Source: Crocodylus rhombifer (lineage: Eukaryota > Chordata > Crocodylia > Crocodylidae). Taken from it: a stretch of 64,000 bases of DNA. How positions within the stretch are numbered: position 1 is the first letter of the stretch; the number at the start of each line of letters is the position of its first letter. The notes beneath the pieces were generated by a model. That model made no database searches. It saw only the letters and a program-made list of their open reading frames with translations, and was not told the origin of the DNA. Shown here piece after piece: positions 42,612 to 54,655 of this stretch. The position numbers and the translations under genes were made by a program. Location: positions 1 through 64,000 of the forward strand of contig JAVSML010024325.1 in the NCBI GenBank assembly GCA_038503035.1, given 5' to 3'.

Positions 42612-43635
42612 CTGTTTCTAATACATCCTCCCTGAGAGGAAGTGATTGGACTTGAACCAGCAATGAAAGTTCCCCTGTTTAAGATTTTTCATTTCCCATT
42701 GTGAGAGGCTTATTGACTTAAACAAGGGAGAATGGCAACTGATTCAAAGTCTATTAATGGAGAAAATATAGTTTAAATTGTTCCCTCCAAGCTATAGTGT
42801 TTTACATTTCTCTGTCTTGAATTTTGTCTGTCTAATGTTATTTGATATCTTAGCTTTCTAAAATCCTTTTGATGCCCTTCTCATATGTTCCCTAATCTTG
42901 ACTAACCTAATTCCACATTTAGAGCCATATGGTGGGAATTGTACTTGGGAGACCATCTAACAAATCCTACTAATATCAAACTGTCCTTTTGCACCAATGG
43001 GATGAAGCTAGGCAGATATGACTCATTCTGTAAACTGCACTATCATGTTTATGTGAAATGCAAATTCCATGACATTTTCATAACATGTGAAATGCACCCC
43101 CCCACACTTTTTCATTGCAAATTCTTGCCAAAGTTAATCACTGATTGCAGACTTTTCATATACTCAAGTTGTAATAGAATTTGGTACAGTAGTTGTATAA
43201 AGGCTAGAGTTGACTCCTGTAAAGACAATGGAAGTGGAAGATGCTTATAAGTGCCATTTGCAGTTGTTCAGCACAACCCAGGAAAAAGGAAACTTCTTGG
43301 AAAAGAGACCCAGTACTCTGTGATTCTGTGTGCCCTGATCATACACTATTGTTACTGACTTCAAAGCTGCTTATTTGCATTTTTAGAGAGAAGACTCAGG
43401 CTCTTAAAACTGATTCTTATGCAAGAAATAAAAAATGCAACGGTGGTTATCCTCTCAAATCCATCTTTAATAACACATGATCAGTATCTAAGGGTGTGGG
43501 AAGATGTACATGTGAGTCCTTTTCAAAAAACCAGCCACTGTTACATTGTAATTGTTTTGTGAATAAGTAGAGAACAATTCAAATATAACAAAACGCATTC
43601 CAACTTTAACCCTGGATGAAGCAGTGTTAAAGTCG
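42612..43635. other. Unassigned AT-rich sequence
   Basis: Open frames at 42939-43250 and 43241-43480 lack recognisable motifs or codon bias and are not supported as genes. Confidence 0.4.
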
Positions 43636-43639
43636 ACGT

Positions 43640-43775
43640 AGTGTTCGAGTGATGTTGTAGCTGTAATGGTCTAGGGAAATACAAGAAGCAAGGATTTTTG
43701 TGGGTGAATTTTTTATTGGACCAACTGCATAACAAGCTTTCAAATGTAGTGCATTCTTCTTCAGTTAAAGTTGGA
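43640..43775 (-). mobile_element. Penelope-like element 3' tail
   Basis: The plus-strand phrases GTAGCTGTAATGGTCTAG, GGTGAATTTTTTATTGGACC, CAACTGCATAACAAGCTTTC and CATTCTTCTTCAG match the tail next to the Penelope-like relic at 7849-8160 and have the same orientation. Only the tail is present. Confidence 0.5.
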
Positions 43776-46700
43776 GTCCTTTTGCTACATTTGAATCATC
43801 CTCAGCTCTGTCACATTTATCTGTTAGGATGTGCCAACTGATGACCACATGAAACATTCCCTTTGAAAAAACCCCCCAGTCCTCTCCTAAACTCCCACAA
43901 TTAAATAGGTGGGTTCTTAAAATATTAGAACTAGTAAAAGAGTAGCTAACAAAAATGTCCAGCACAAATCTCTTTCCAAATCAGGAATCTGCTGCCAAAA
44001 CCCCACTCCAAACTGGTGGGGATCTGATGAGAACCCCCTTTCCCATTTTTGATATAAGGTCATAAACTTCTGCTGTCTGTTTGCAACTCCCCCAGGGAGG
44101 AATGACCTCAAATTTGAAAACACTTGACATAGCACTAGGGATTCATTAAGCTATCAAAATAATTATCAAAACTAAGAGGGGGCAATGAGGATTGGCAGGC
44201 AGGTTTGTTCCCCTACAGAAGTGCATGCCTAGCCAGTATCCTTACCCTCATTTATTATAGGGCAGATGTCTGACAATAAAATAGACCTCTTGTTCACTTA
44301 ACTGAAACAACAGTAATTCTTTGAAGAAGCTAATAGCTTGTAATAGCTTGAAAATCCATTACAAGAAGAGAGCAAAACCATTCATTCCCTGGTTTGAATG
44401 CTAATCTGACTAAGGTTTACAGACTAAGGAAAATCTTGCAAGTTTTTGTGGGGAAAATATACATGCATTCTATATAGAATATTAACCTAAGGGAAATGAG
44501 TTTGGAAAGAATGGGGAAGACATTCTGAAGTTTTCAGCAGCCTCTTGGAAACATGATTGAAATTATATCCTTTGCAAAGAAGACTGAGATGGATACGGCT
44601 CCTTAAGACAGAGCAGCAGGCTATGTGACTAGCTTGCAAGACAAATGTTCTGTGTTACAAATGAAACAGTTCCTCAGGTCCTGTAATTACCCTGAATAGT
44701 CAAGTAATTGGAAAGACCCTCTTGAGCTAGTGATTTATGACATTAGGGGGTGCAAACAGGTTTCTGTCCTTATTAGTCTTACTATATTTTTCTTGAGTTT
44801 GTTTTTAAGATACAGGAAATGCAAAACCATCACAGTTCAGTGGAAATGTCACTGTGGGATCAAATCACATTGTTGGAAATATTTTTCAATTAGGAGATAT
44901 GTTTAGTGTAATTGTTATAAAGCAACACAATGCAGTATCAGCCTGAGGATTCCATTCAGGATTTGCCTCCTCATTGCCACAGGAGAACATTGAAACCAGG
45001 AGGTGAGCACAGCTCAAAGAAGGATTGACCCTTAACTTGGAAGAAAGAATAGCCAAAGTGCTAAGGATCAAAAACACACTTCTGGCACAAGGAAGGGGTA
45101 TGTACTTTCAAGCCTCAGGGGATAAACCAGCCTATGACTAGTGGGGATGAAGAAGGAATGTTTTCTGGAGCAAGTTATTACATCACTGGACAGGGTAGGG
45201 TTTTTTGCACTGTTTTCTGATGCTGGTGTTTCTGGCTACTGTTGGAGACAAGACACAGGATAAATGGACTAGTAGTGGTTTGATGCAGTGCATTAAATTG
45301 CATGCTCCAGTATGTTATGGAGTTGCTACAAGAGCCAGCTCTCCTAGTGACAGTGCAGCTTTACTGGTTAAAAATGCTGCTTAATAAAAAGGAGGACCAC
45401 TCTGCTTCTGGCTCCTGGCAGCAGGACTGAGCTCTCACTGGCTTACCTATGCATTTAACTACTAATTTGGTTTATTATTTTTTCTTTTCTCTCTCCCTTG
45501 CAGAACCACATATTTTAACTTTCATGTCATGCTTTCTTTGGTTGCTTAAATAGTTAAGTGACTTGAGGTGCAAGAAGGAAAGCAAAAGTTTTACTCTTTA
45601 TTTTTAATGCTTTCTTTCCATTGCTCTTTTACCTTGTCAGGTCTTCCTTATATTTTTCGATCACTGATCCAGCACATTTTGACAGGTTCATGACTCATGG
45701 TTATGATGCTATGTTGCTCACCTTGTTTTATGTGCCAGAATCCTATTTTCCTACTGTTTGAACGAGGTTTCTAATTGTGCATCTTCTTCAATGTCTGGTG
45801 TGACGTTTTGACATAGAGTGTGGATGATTTAAAAGTCTCATGGCTGCTGTGCATTCTGCAGTTCTGTTCACAAATGGATTCACAGAGATACTAAAAAAAT
45901 CTTCCTGTAACTCCCAGAGACCCAACCAGCCTGATGAAAGGCAAAAAGTTATGTTGTTGTAAGCACTAAACCTATGCATTTCACTGGTGCTAACTCATCA
46001 GCACTCTGGGCCAGGTCTCAGCAGAGTAGATGTTATTTATCCATAAATCAGGAATTGCCATGTGGATTTCCAGATAAGCTCTGGCCCCAGGGTACATTTG
46101 CAACTGTTGGGCCTTAACTGTATACTTTTGAAATAACATAAATGAAATCCTACACAAAACCTTTTCTTTAAGACACCTGGAAAATCATAGGGTTTTTTTC
46201 ATAAAAGGAGACTAGGTCCTGTAAAACTGGAGTCTTCACTGTGGACTAAAGCATGTAGTACTAGGAGAAGTCCTGGTGCTGGTAGTGAGGATGGTAGTGA
46301 GGTTTTTCAGAACTGAGATTTATGATACAACTATTTTCAGTAGACTGGTGGTAGATGGGGGCAAGGTGAAAGGGAATAGGTTAGGAGATGAATCAGGTGC
46401 CCAGATTCCAGGGTCGGGCTGGACTGTGGCCAGCTGCTAAGCTTAAGGGTTTACAGTGTAGATGATCAGTATCCATGGGCCTGAGGATGATCTAAAGAAT
46501 TACCCTAATTAATGGTGTAGGTATAATCAATGTACCATAATATAGTCAATGATAAGAGTTGCTGTTTAGCTTAATAGTTAATGTCACTACCTCTGGTGAT
46601 TATGATATAGGGTTGTATTTTTCCTGCCAAAGCCACAATCCTTCATCAACCCTTCAATTATATTTTTCTGTATACTGGCCTACCAGAAACAGTGATGACA

Positions 46701-47350
46701 ATGAACTATATTACCTGCCTACACTGGGTTTAAAAAAGAACAATTTCAGTAAATGAAAACCCCACTATTCAATTCCACTATTTTAAAAAAGATGAACTAG
46801 GCAGATGGTCTTTTTTGGATGACTTTTCTCAGGTGGGAAGGACTTCATCACCCTCTCATTCAGTTTTAAGGATTCTATTAAGTGTGGAACGGAAAGAATT
46901 GCTCAGAAAAAAAAATCACTGCCAAATATTTGTTGGCAGAATGATAATGAATTCATTGACAGATTTGAAACACCAGAAGGCACCACTGCAATTATCATTA
47001 ATCTGATCTCCTGAATAACCTAGGCTAAAGAACTGGATGATTTGTGCCTCAGCTCCATGACATCTGTCGGCGTTATAGCACGTCTTCTCAAAGGATATCA
47101 ACTCTTGATGTCAGGTGGTGGATAATCCATCAAAACCATAGATAATATTCAGCCTGGGATCCATCTTTTAAAAACTGAACAATGGTCTTTTTAGTATTTA
47201 AATTACACACTATTTTTGCAGGGCAGTTTTCTTATATGTACACTTACATCTGACAAATGGCATAGAAGACTGGGAAACAGAAACAAATAGGAACAAAGTA
47301 TACACACTCATAGCTTCCATATTTTCAGATAATTTTTATTTTGGAGAGAT
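43776..47350. other. Unassigned, gene-free
   Basis: This 3.6-kb block has no open frame above 72 codons, no recognisable element ends and no RNA gene. Composition is AT-rich throughout. It is the longest stretch here that could be unique host intergenic DNA. Confidence 0.45.
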
Positions 47351-47354
47351 TCCA

Positions 47355-48600
47355 TGTTTTTCTTAAATTTTTTCTAAGATTTTACCAGGGGTTGAGGTCA
47401 TACTGATTGGCTGGTAATTCCCTGGGTCCTCCTTTTTCCCTTTCTTGAAATTAGGCACCACATTGGCCCTCTTCCAGTCTTCTGGGACCTCTCCTGAGTG
47501 CCATGAGTCTTCAAATAACTTTGCCATTGGTTGCGCAATGATGTTGGACAGTTCTTTTAGCACTCTGGGGTGTGGTTCATCCGGTCCTGCTGACTTGTAG
47601 ATATTCAGCGTCTCTAGGTGTCCTTCCACAGGATCTTCACCAACTATGGGATGGTGATCACCCCCACCTTCATCATCCTATATCCCGTCAAGCAGGCTAA
47701 TACCCTTGGACTGGTGGAATACCAACACAAAGTATCTATTTAGGAGTTTGGTTTTGCCCTGAGTGTCAGTTATCAGCTGTCCCGTTTCATTCATCAGGGG
47801 TCCTATGCTTTCCTTATTCTTTCTCTGAATTCCTACATATCTAAAGGACTTTTTGTTGTCTTCGATTCTGGTTGCCAATTTCTATTTGGTTTGTGACTTT
47901 GTTTCCTAATCCAGTCCCTACAGGTGTGGGCTATGGCTGAGTACTCCTCTTTAGCTGTAACTTCTGACTTCCATCCCTTGTAAGCTTCTCTTTTTAATTT
48001 CAGAAGGTCTGTGACTTTCCTAATGAGCCAAGATGGTCTCCCACGGTTTTGCTGCCTTTCCTATGAAAGGGAATGGATTTCCTTTGTGCTCCTAGGATCA
48101 CTTCCTTGAGGAACGACCACTCTTCTTGTACTCCCTTCCTTGTCAGATCATGGTCCCCACAGGGCCTTGCCAACCAATCTGCTAAGCTTGTGAAAGTCAG
48201 CTTGTCTAAAATCAAGGATTTCTACCCTACTGGCTGATTTCCCTGACTTACAGTGGATGGAGAAAATGATCATCTCATGGTCACTGTCACCCAGTTTCCC
48301 TTTGATTTCAGGTTGCTCACAAGATCATCCCCTTTCTCCAAAACCAGGTCTAGGAGTGCCTTGCCTCTGGTCGGCCTGTAGATTTCTTGAGTCAGACAGA
48401 GCTCCTTCATGCAAGTGCAGAAGCTTTGGGAGTGATCAGATTTTGCTGCGTGCTCATCCCATGAGATGTCTGGGTAGTTGGAGTCACCCATGACGACCAT
48501 GCTCCAAAAGCATGCAGCCTTTGCCAATTCTCTAGGGAATTCCTGGTCCCAACAATGCATGAAGTCAAATTCATGTTCTGTCCTGGTTTTGCATAAGTGT
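47355..48600 (-). mobile_element. CR1 LINE internal fragment, antisense
   Basis: This fragment is CR1 ORF2 only. On the minus strand the endonuclease end is at 48608-48270 (MVVMGDSNYPDISWDEH, where GDFN reads GDSN, then TRGKALLDLVLEKGDDLVSN). The middle includes KSFRYVGIQRKNKESIGPL (47870-47800). The reverse transcriptase start is at 47629-47363 (YKSAGPDEPHPRVLKELS, then WKRANVVPNFKKGKKEDPGNY, PISMTSTPGKILEKI). The catalytic FADD region, the 3' end and the 5' end are all missing. It is broken by several frame changes and its left edge stops just after the PGKILE motif. Confidence 0.85.
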
Positions 48601-48835
48601 GGGTGCATCTACACATTCATTAATACACAGTAGTTACTGTGCATTTAGCTTAGTACTTGCTTAATGAAGTATTAACTAAATGGGCAGTAACTACAGGTAC
48701 TACGCACATGTTTTTTTTCATGACATGAACTGCGCAATAGCCTAATAACACTCAGCAGTAGCTTATTAGCATGCTTTTTGACCGGCATGCTACTGTGCAG
48801 TGTTATTAGGCTACTCGTGTAGGCGTGTCCTGTTA
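48601..48835. repeat. Foldback-like MITE
   Basis: Starting at GGGTGCATCTACACATTC, this stretch holds an inverted repeat: GCCTAATAACACTCAGCAGTAGC (48738-48760) pairs with GCTACTGTGCAGTGTTATTAGGC (about 48788-48812), with GCATGC words and a short spacer between. It is of the same general style as the palindromic repeats at 34081 and 41008. It lies exactly next to the CR1 fragment, so it may have inserted at or cut that edge. Confidence 0.55.
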
Positions 48836-49362
48836 GTTGTAATGTGTAAAAGGGAAGAAAAGTACTCACAAGAAGTATAAAGTATTGGCACAGTAAAAAA
48901 ATGACTGAAGTTTGCATGTGATTTGGAGTGTTTTAATGATGGGTGCGGAATGTTTTAATGATGGGTGCTCCTGGACTTTTTTGACAGTTTGGCCTCCTAA
49001 CTTTTCTGTTCTATGTGCTTCAGCTTAAGAAATTTGTATTGTCAAGAACTAAGAAATTTAGGGCAAATGTGGAAGACATGCTTGAGTGGCTCTTACAGAT
49101 TCATGAAGAAAGATGCCAGTATTTGTTTATAGCAGCATAATGAACCACATTCCTCCACCCAGTACTGAATAAGAAAGTTTTAAATCAGAGGCACTTTCTT
49201 TTATTTGAAGTTTCTCATGAGACCAGATGTCTAAAGCAGTGTGGTCTAATTTCAACCAAATACACAAGAGAGTTCTCAGAGTCTAAAATGTGTTCAAGCT
49301 AATGATTGCATTCTTACTGACTCAGCTAGGATCAGGCCATATGTAGACAAGACAGAATATGG
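48836..49362. other. Unassigned
   Basis: No gene. A short direct duplication of GTTTTAATGATGGGTGC occurs at about 48931 and 48953. Confidence 0.4.
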
Positions 49363-50153
49363 GGCTAGGTACAGACAGTCAAAAAGCCTGCAGCTGAATC
49401 ATTTCAGTCTTTGCAGGTTAGTCTAAGCTGCACAGTTCAAATTGAAACAGAAGTGAACAGACATTTACCTTTGATTCAGGAAGTGCAGCCACATTGTTGC
49501 AGTGGCTCAGGCCAGAAACCCTGGGGCGCTAGAGCAAAGCTCTCTGGCTGTGTGATCATTTCCTCTTCCTGTTGCCCCAAGGTCTGTGGGATTTGCAGAC
49601 CAGACTCATAGCAGCAGCACTCTGCAGGGTTGCTCATTACTTCTTCTTCCTGCTTCCAGGTACCTCTGGGATTTGTAGTCCACAGTTGCCGCCAGCAATA
49701 AGTTTGAGCAGGGGAAAGGGTATTTAACCCTCCTCCCTGGCCTCAGACCCCAACCAGGGTTTGCCTGGTGGGGTAGTCTCCGTCCTGCAGACTGGGCCGC
49801 ATCCTCAACTGGGCTTGGCCTTACAGCCGGCCCTCACTGCTCTAGCCAGGGAACAGAGGGATGGGGCCAGCCCAACTCTCCGGAGTAGACAGCACAGCCG
49901 AGTCCAGCCCAGGGCTGCAAAATGCTGGAGGACTCTGATTTAACTTGAACCAGGAAGGGGTCCAGGACAGAAGTTTCATAAACCAGTTTGAGCTCAATCA
50001 GTTAAGTCTGATACTACATTCAACCAGGTTAATCTTAAACCAGTTTCAGCCATTTTGAAACTGGTTAATGTGCACTGAGCTTCTGTTCTGTTACACGTTT
50101 AAACCAGTTTCTGATCACTTAAACTGGTTTATGTGTAACTTCTGTCCCTAGCC
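49363..50153. mobile_element. GGCTAGGGACAG MITE, second complete copy
   Basis: This 791-bp element is inverted relative to 41864-42608. The left end is GGCTAGGTACAGACAG and the right end is CTTCTGTCCCTAGCC. TGG flanks both sides (49360-49362 and 50154-50156). Shared interior blocks include GCAGGTTAGTCTAA near the left, the GGCTAGAGC or GCTCTAGCC box in a GC-rich middle, and TTAAACCAGTTTCTGATCACTTAAACTGG near the right. No transposase is encoded. Confidence 0.75.
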
Positions 50154-50156
50154 TGG

Positions 50157-53100
50157 ATGTTTATGGTACCTACAATATATAAGTATTTTGCTTCCTCAAA
50201 GCAATTTTGTCTGTGTATCTCCCTAATACTGATCTCTAGTTCAAGTTTATCTGTAAATTGAATACTTAAGTCTAAACTCTGTTACATAGTTTTTTTTATA
50301 AAAATAATGTTTTGGAAACTGGACTGATATAGTGACCACTGCCTAAAAGTCAATAATTACAAACGTCATTGATGTCATGTTCTGGAAGTGCTGTAGATTT
50401 TGTTTAAATGAAACAATATCAGTTCACACTCATTGAAGAGAGTGAAATGCTCCTTCCTGAGAAATCCTTGAGGTAAAGGTTATGTCTCTAAAGACATCAT
50501 CTATCTGGCAAGTCTGCTGAAAGAAGTGTATGTACACATATGATAGCCTGCTCAGTGGGAACAAATCTTTCTAAGCTGTGAAAAGTGAACTGTACAAACA
50601 TCATGTTAGCGAGCCCAGCATGAACAAAGGGTGCTTCAAAGCCCTGTTAGTTTTTATTAAAAGGCAATATCTTTGTCAGAATCACCAAGATGGGGAAGGG
50701 ATACAAAAAAGCAAGGTTAAACTTAAGGATAACCCAATACAACTTGTACTAGGGGTTTACAAAATTCAGTTCAAACACTGAGGAATTAATTGACATAGAC
50801 AGACCTGGTTTAAAAAAATAGCTAAAAACTTCCTGTAATTTTTTTTAAAGTGCTCATCAACTGAAAAGAAACTTTCTTGTAAAAATCTTCTTGGAATTTA
50901 TTGTTTTTTGTCTTAAAACAGAATAGGTTTTTGGGGTTTTGGGGATCTGGAGTTTTTTGACAACAAAACTCTGATCCCAGCCCTTCCCTAGCTTCATAGG
51001 GAAGTGGAAGAGGGAGTAAGATCTCCCCTTACCCCTCCTAATTGGATCTAGCTCAACATGATTCTAGTTGTACAGAGACAGCAAGGGCTATTTGAGGATA
51101 TGGGTAGGACAAAGGGGGAAAAGAGGGAGGAGTCCTGGTTCTATCCCATTGCCAGGAGTGGAGACCAAAACAGCCGGTTCTGTCCCATGGCTGCTCCTGA
51201 TCAACTGGACCTGGATTTTGGCACCTTTCACCATATACTCTTTCCAGTGGCCTTGGCTTCTCAGGTAAGTATCTATGTGTACCAGCTGTCCTATGAGTCA
51301 AATTACCTTGCTACCATTAAGCACAGATGCTGTTTTCAGGAACCAGGTGCTGTTTCCTTTTCCTATTTGTATGACAAGAAATGGTTAAATCCTGTGGAGT
51401 TTCACATCATCCAGAAAATCTCAAGGAACATCATAACCTATTTAATTAAAATCCATATGCTAAGTATCTGCAGAAAGTGTGTCATAAGAGAGGTACAGCT
51501 CGTACTTCTGGATGCCCTACTAAGTCAGTTATTTCCACTGTTTGATTTATTCATAACAGTTCACCATGACCCTCATTGTCCAGAGAACTGTGTTAATAAC
51601 AGCTTTCAAGCTATAAGTACCCTGAATGTTTGAGGAGCTCTTCAATACTGCTATCATTGTATGAATTACTAAGCATCAGTCAATGTAGATCCAAAATATT
51701 CATTGAGCTCTAAACTCAGGAGTGACTGAAGTTTGAATTCCTCCAACATACATGGTAGATGTGATTATTTTTTAGACATTCCAAAGATAGGATCCCCCCA
51801 GACTGACTCATTTTGGGTGAGTTCCCTTTTCAAAAAACTCGTCTTTCTTGCTTTATTAAAAAGAAAGGAAAGAAATCCTATTATTGTGTCAAGATCAATG
51901 CTTACATATATCAGTGACAGTCATATAGCAAGAATTTGCTGGCAGCAACTGATCTAGGGTGAAGTTACATATTATGCTTAGACTATGCTAAGGGCATTTA
52001 AAATGTCAGTGTCCACACAGTAAAGCTTGTTAACCCACGCTAAGTATCCAGAATGTCTCAAAGTTATTGTGCTTCAGGTGTGGGTTAACTCTCAGCTGTG
52101 TTACCTAGGTTGTGTTAGGATAACTTCTCCTCTACAGAGGTAAAATGAACCATTTGCAGTCCTCCAGCATCCCAAGATGCACTGCTGTCAGCCTGCTCTC
52201 CCCCTTCTCCCTTACCCCACTGCCCCGCTAAGCAGAAATCTGGAATCTGACCATTGATCTTGACTCTTTAGAGGGCTATGCTATATGCCTTGTGCCATGA
52301 ACCATTTTTATAAGTATATGTTATTATAAGATCATTAAGTACTGTAATATAATCACAAAATGTTTTGATTTTGCTAAGGATAATCTCTGCTATATATATA
52401 TGAAATTCTGAGAGAAGAAGTTGGAATACAGGGTACTGTTTCCAACTGTTGCCTGATTTGCCAGTATTAGGATTTGTGCATATAATTACCTCGTTGCATA
52501 TCTTTCAGTTTTAGTAATCAGAGTATATTGTTTTATTTCCAATACTGTTATCAGTAGATAGACATGTGATACTTTGGTGTGGTGAATGGGGCTTTCAGTG
52601 TCTGTCTGTACATGGACAAGAGAAATGTAACACTGTAGGTTGCAAAACAATAGCCAACACAAATTCCATGTTATTTTGTTGAAATGCTTTATAAACTTAT
52701 GAATATATTTCCAGCTACAAGCAGATATAATGCTGCCACCTACTTCAGTGTGAACTTTGAAACAACAATGACTTAATTGCCCGCTTTTCCAGTTTGAGCA
52801 TGCTCTGTTTGTTCTAGCTGTTGGTGCCAAAAAGTGGCTTATCAGCCCTCTGAGGTGATAAATAGTGAGATTGGGCAGGAACTGAATGATAGATGTGTCA
52901 GAATGACTAGATCAGAAAGTGCTTGGCAGGACTTCTGTGTTGATGATTGGTGTAAATATTATTGACAGGAATGGTGTGATCAGAATGAATCAAAGAAACC
53001 TGTTCCAAATGTGAGGTGTGTGCCTGAGTATGACTGGTGTGGTGCATTGGAGCACATGCGGTGCAATTGTGTGTGTGGGTCTGGATGCCTGGGTCTGTCA

Positions 53101-54200
53101 TCTAGTTGAGTTCTGTGTGTGGTTTTGATTGAATATCAGTGAGTTCCTCTGGGTCTGGAGCAAGGCTTCCCAGTTGGGACCCTGATCATTACCCAATCTA
53201 AAGGGAGTAAGATTACTCCAAAGGATTTAGGGTGAAGTATCACCCAACCCTTCTCATCCTGGAGGTCCCAAATCCGGAACAGAGCATTGGCCTTTGAACA
53301 GCAATGCATGGCAGAAGCAATGAAGAAACACGTGGCCAGGAACATGAAAACCTCCCTTATCTAGTTATCGTTGCTCTCCTGGTCCTCCTGCAGCAGATTG
53401 TTCAAAGCACAGATTGGACCTGTAAGTCACCTATGTACTCATTTGACCTAGTCTCCACCCCACTTTGTTCTCTTCCTTTTCCTTTTTCTCCTTTTACTTC
53501 TTTCTCCTTTTCTCCTTCCCTTTTTCTTTCCCACTTCTTTTCTCTCTTCTTCCCTCCCCTCCTCCCGTGGGATGCGGTCGTCTTCACCCATGAAGGACAA
53601 AAGTATATATATTATCCCACCCTATAATTTAGGGAGGTCAAGTCTCTACCAAAGGGAAAGACGCCTGGGGAGTTGGGTGCATGGTTTGTGTTGGGTGCTT
53701 AACTTCTCTGTGCTGCTGCAGGACTGAGAGGGTATGTAATCTCTATTTCTTCTTCTCTTTTGCTTGCATTCTTGTCCTGACCCTGTGAAGCCCATTTGCT
53801 GATTTGTTATACCTACATAGTGTTACTTGTTAATGTTTGCTTATTAGTTGTTGATAATATAATACATTGGTTTTATGCTAATTTGATTCAGTGATTATTT
53901 CATTCCGAGTGCCAATTAATCTGTGGGGACATGCTGGACTTATTAGTGTGGGCCAGCTAGAGTTTAATAGGCCACCCCTTTTTCAGTAGGAGGAAGTTTT
54001 GGAGGTGTGGCTCAACAACCTTTATTTGAATATTTAGCTTTTCCCTTCATTAACAGAACAGAAAGAATTGCAGCAAAAAGAATAGCTTGATTAGTGGAAC
54101 AGCCAGACCATTAAAAAAGAGAGACGGTTGTTAATAATTGGGAAGGAAGAATTTAGAAGGAATTAAGTAGATTGCAATGAGCCATGACATCAAATGACTC
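50157..54200. other. Unassigned, gene-free, with TA repeat and pyrimidine tract
   Basis: The longest frame (51058-51633, 191 codons, plus) has no domain and no coding bias. A TATATATATA run lies at 52391-52400. A pyrimidine-rich tract of CTTTTCTCC-like words occupies about 53460-53570, next to a GTAAGT donor-like site (53422) and ahead of a CTGCTGCAG acceptor-like site (53716-53724). I could not connect these into a gene. Confidence 0.35.
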
Positions 54201-54204
54201 ATTG

Positions 54205-54650
54205 TGTCAGAACTTAGTCCTGAACTCTTGCCCCCAGGGCACACGCACCAGCTCAGTCTTGCACTGCTGGCCTCTGATTGGCCTGGGGCTCCTGGACCCT
54301 GACTGTATGCTCCCATCTATATAAGGGGTTTTGGTTCCTGTGGAAGCTGTCTGAATAACATGGTTCCAGTTGACCTTTGTTTACCCCATTGTTTCCTTGC
54401 CTCTAGATCCAACCTCCTGGTGCTTATCCTGCTTGGATTTCAACCTCTGCCTCTATTTCATGTCTGGGATTGTTGAAATGTGGCTGTTACAGGTATCTTA
54501 CCTGGCTTGCTCCCTGACCTTGCTCTGGTTAGTTTTTTGACCCTGGCTTGGACTCTGACTCAACTGACTTTGAACCTGGCTACAACTCAAACTTTCAGCT
54601 AATGGTGTGTGTGAACTGCTTGTCAAACTGCTATGTCTTGGTGTGTGACA
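54205..54650 (+). mobile_element. Candidate solo LTR, about 446 bp
   Basis: It begins TGTCAGAACTTAG and ends TGTGTGACA. CATTG lies directly left (54200-54204) and CACTG directly right (54651-54655), a 4-of-5 match as a target duplication. A TATATAAGG box is at about 54318. The body has the GACCTTGCTCTGG and CTGACTCAACTGAC style seen in the 30785-31760 LTR. No polyadenylation AATAAA was located, and the right boundary is uncertain. Confidence 0.45.
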
Positions 54651-54655
54651 CACTG

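Noticed and set aside
51058..51633. 191-codon plus-strand open frame
   Set aside because: No recognisable domain, no coding bias, no splice or promoter context. It is plausible by chance in a 64-kb window.
53402..53587. Minus-strand frame rich in K, E, G and R
   Set aside because: It is the reverse complement of a pyrimidine-rich tract, so the composition explains it.
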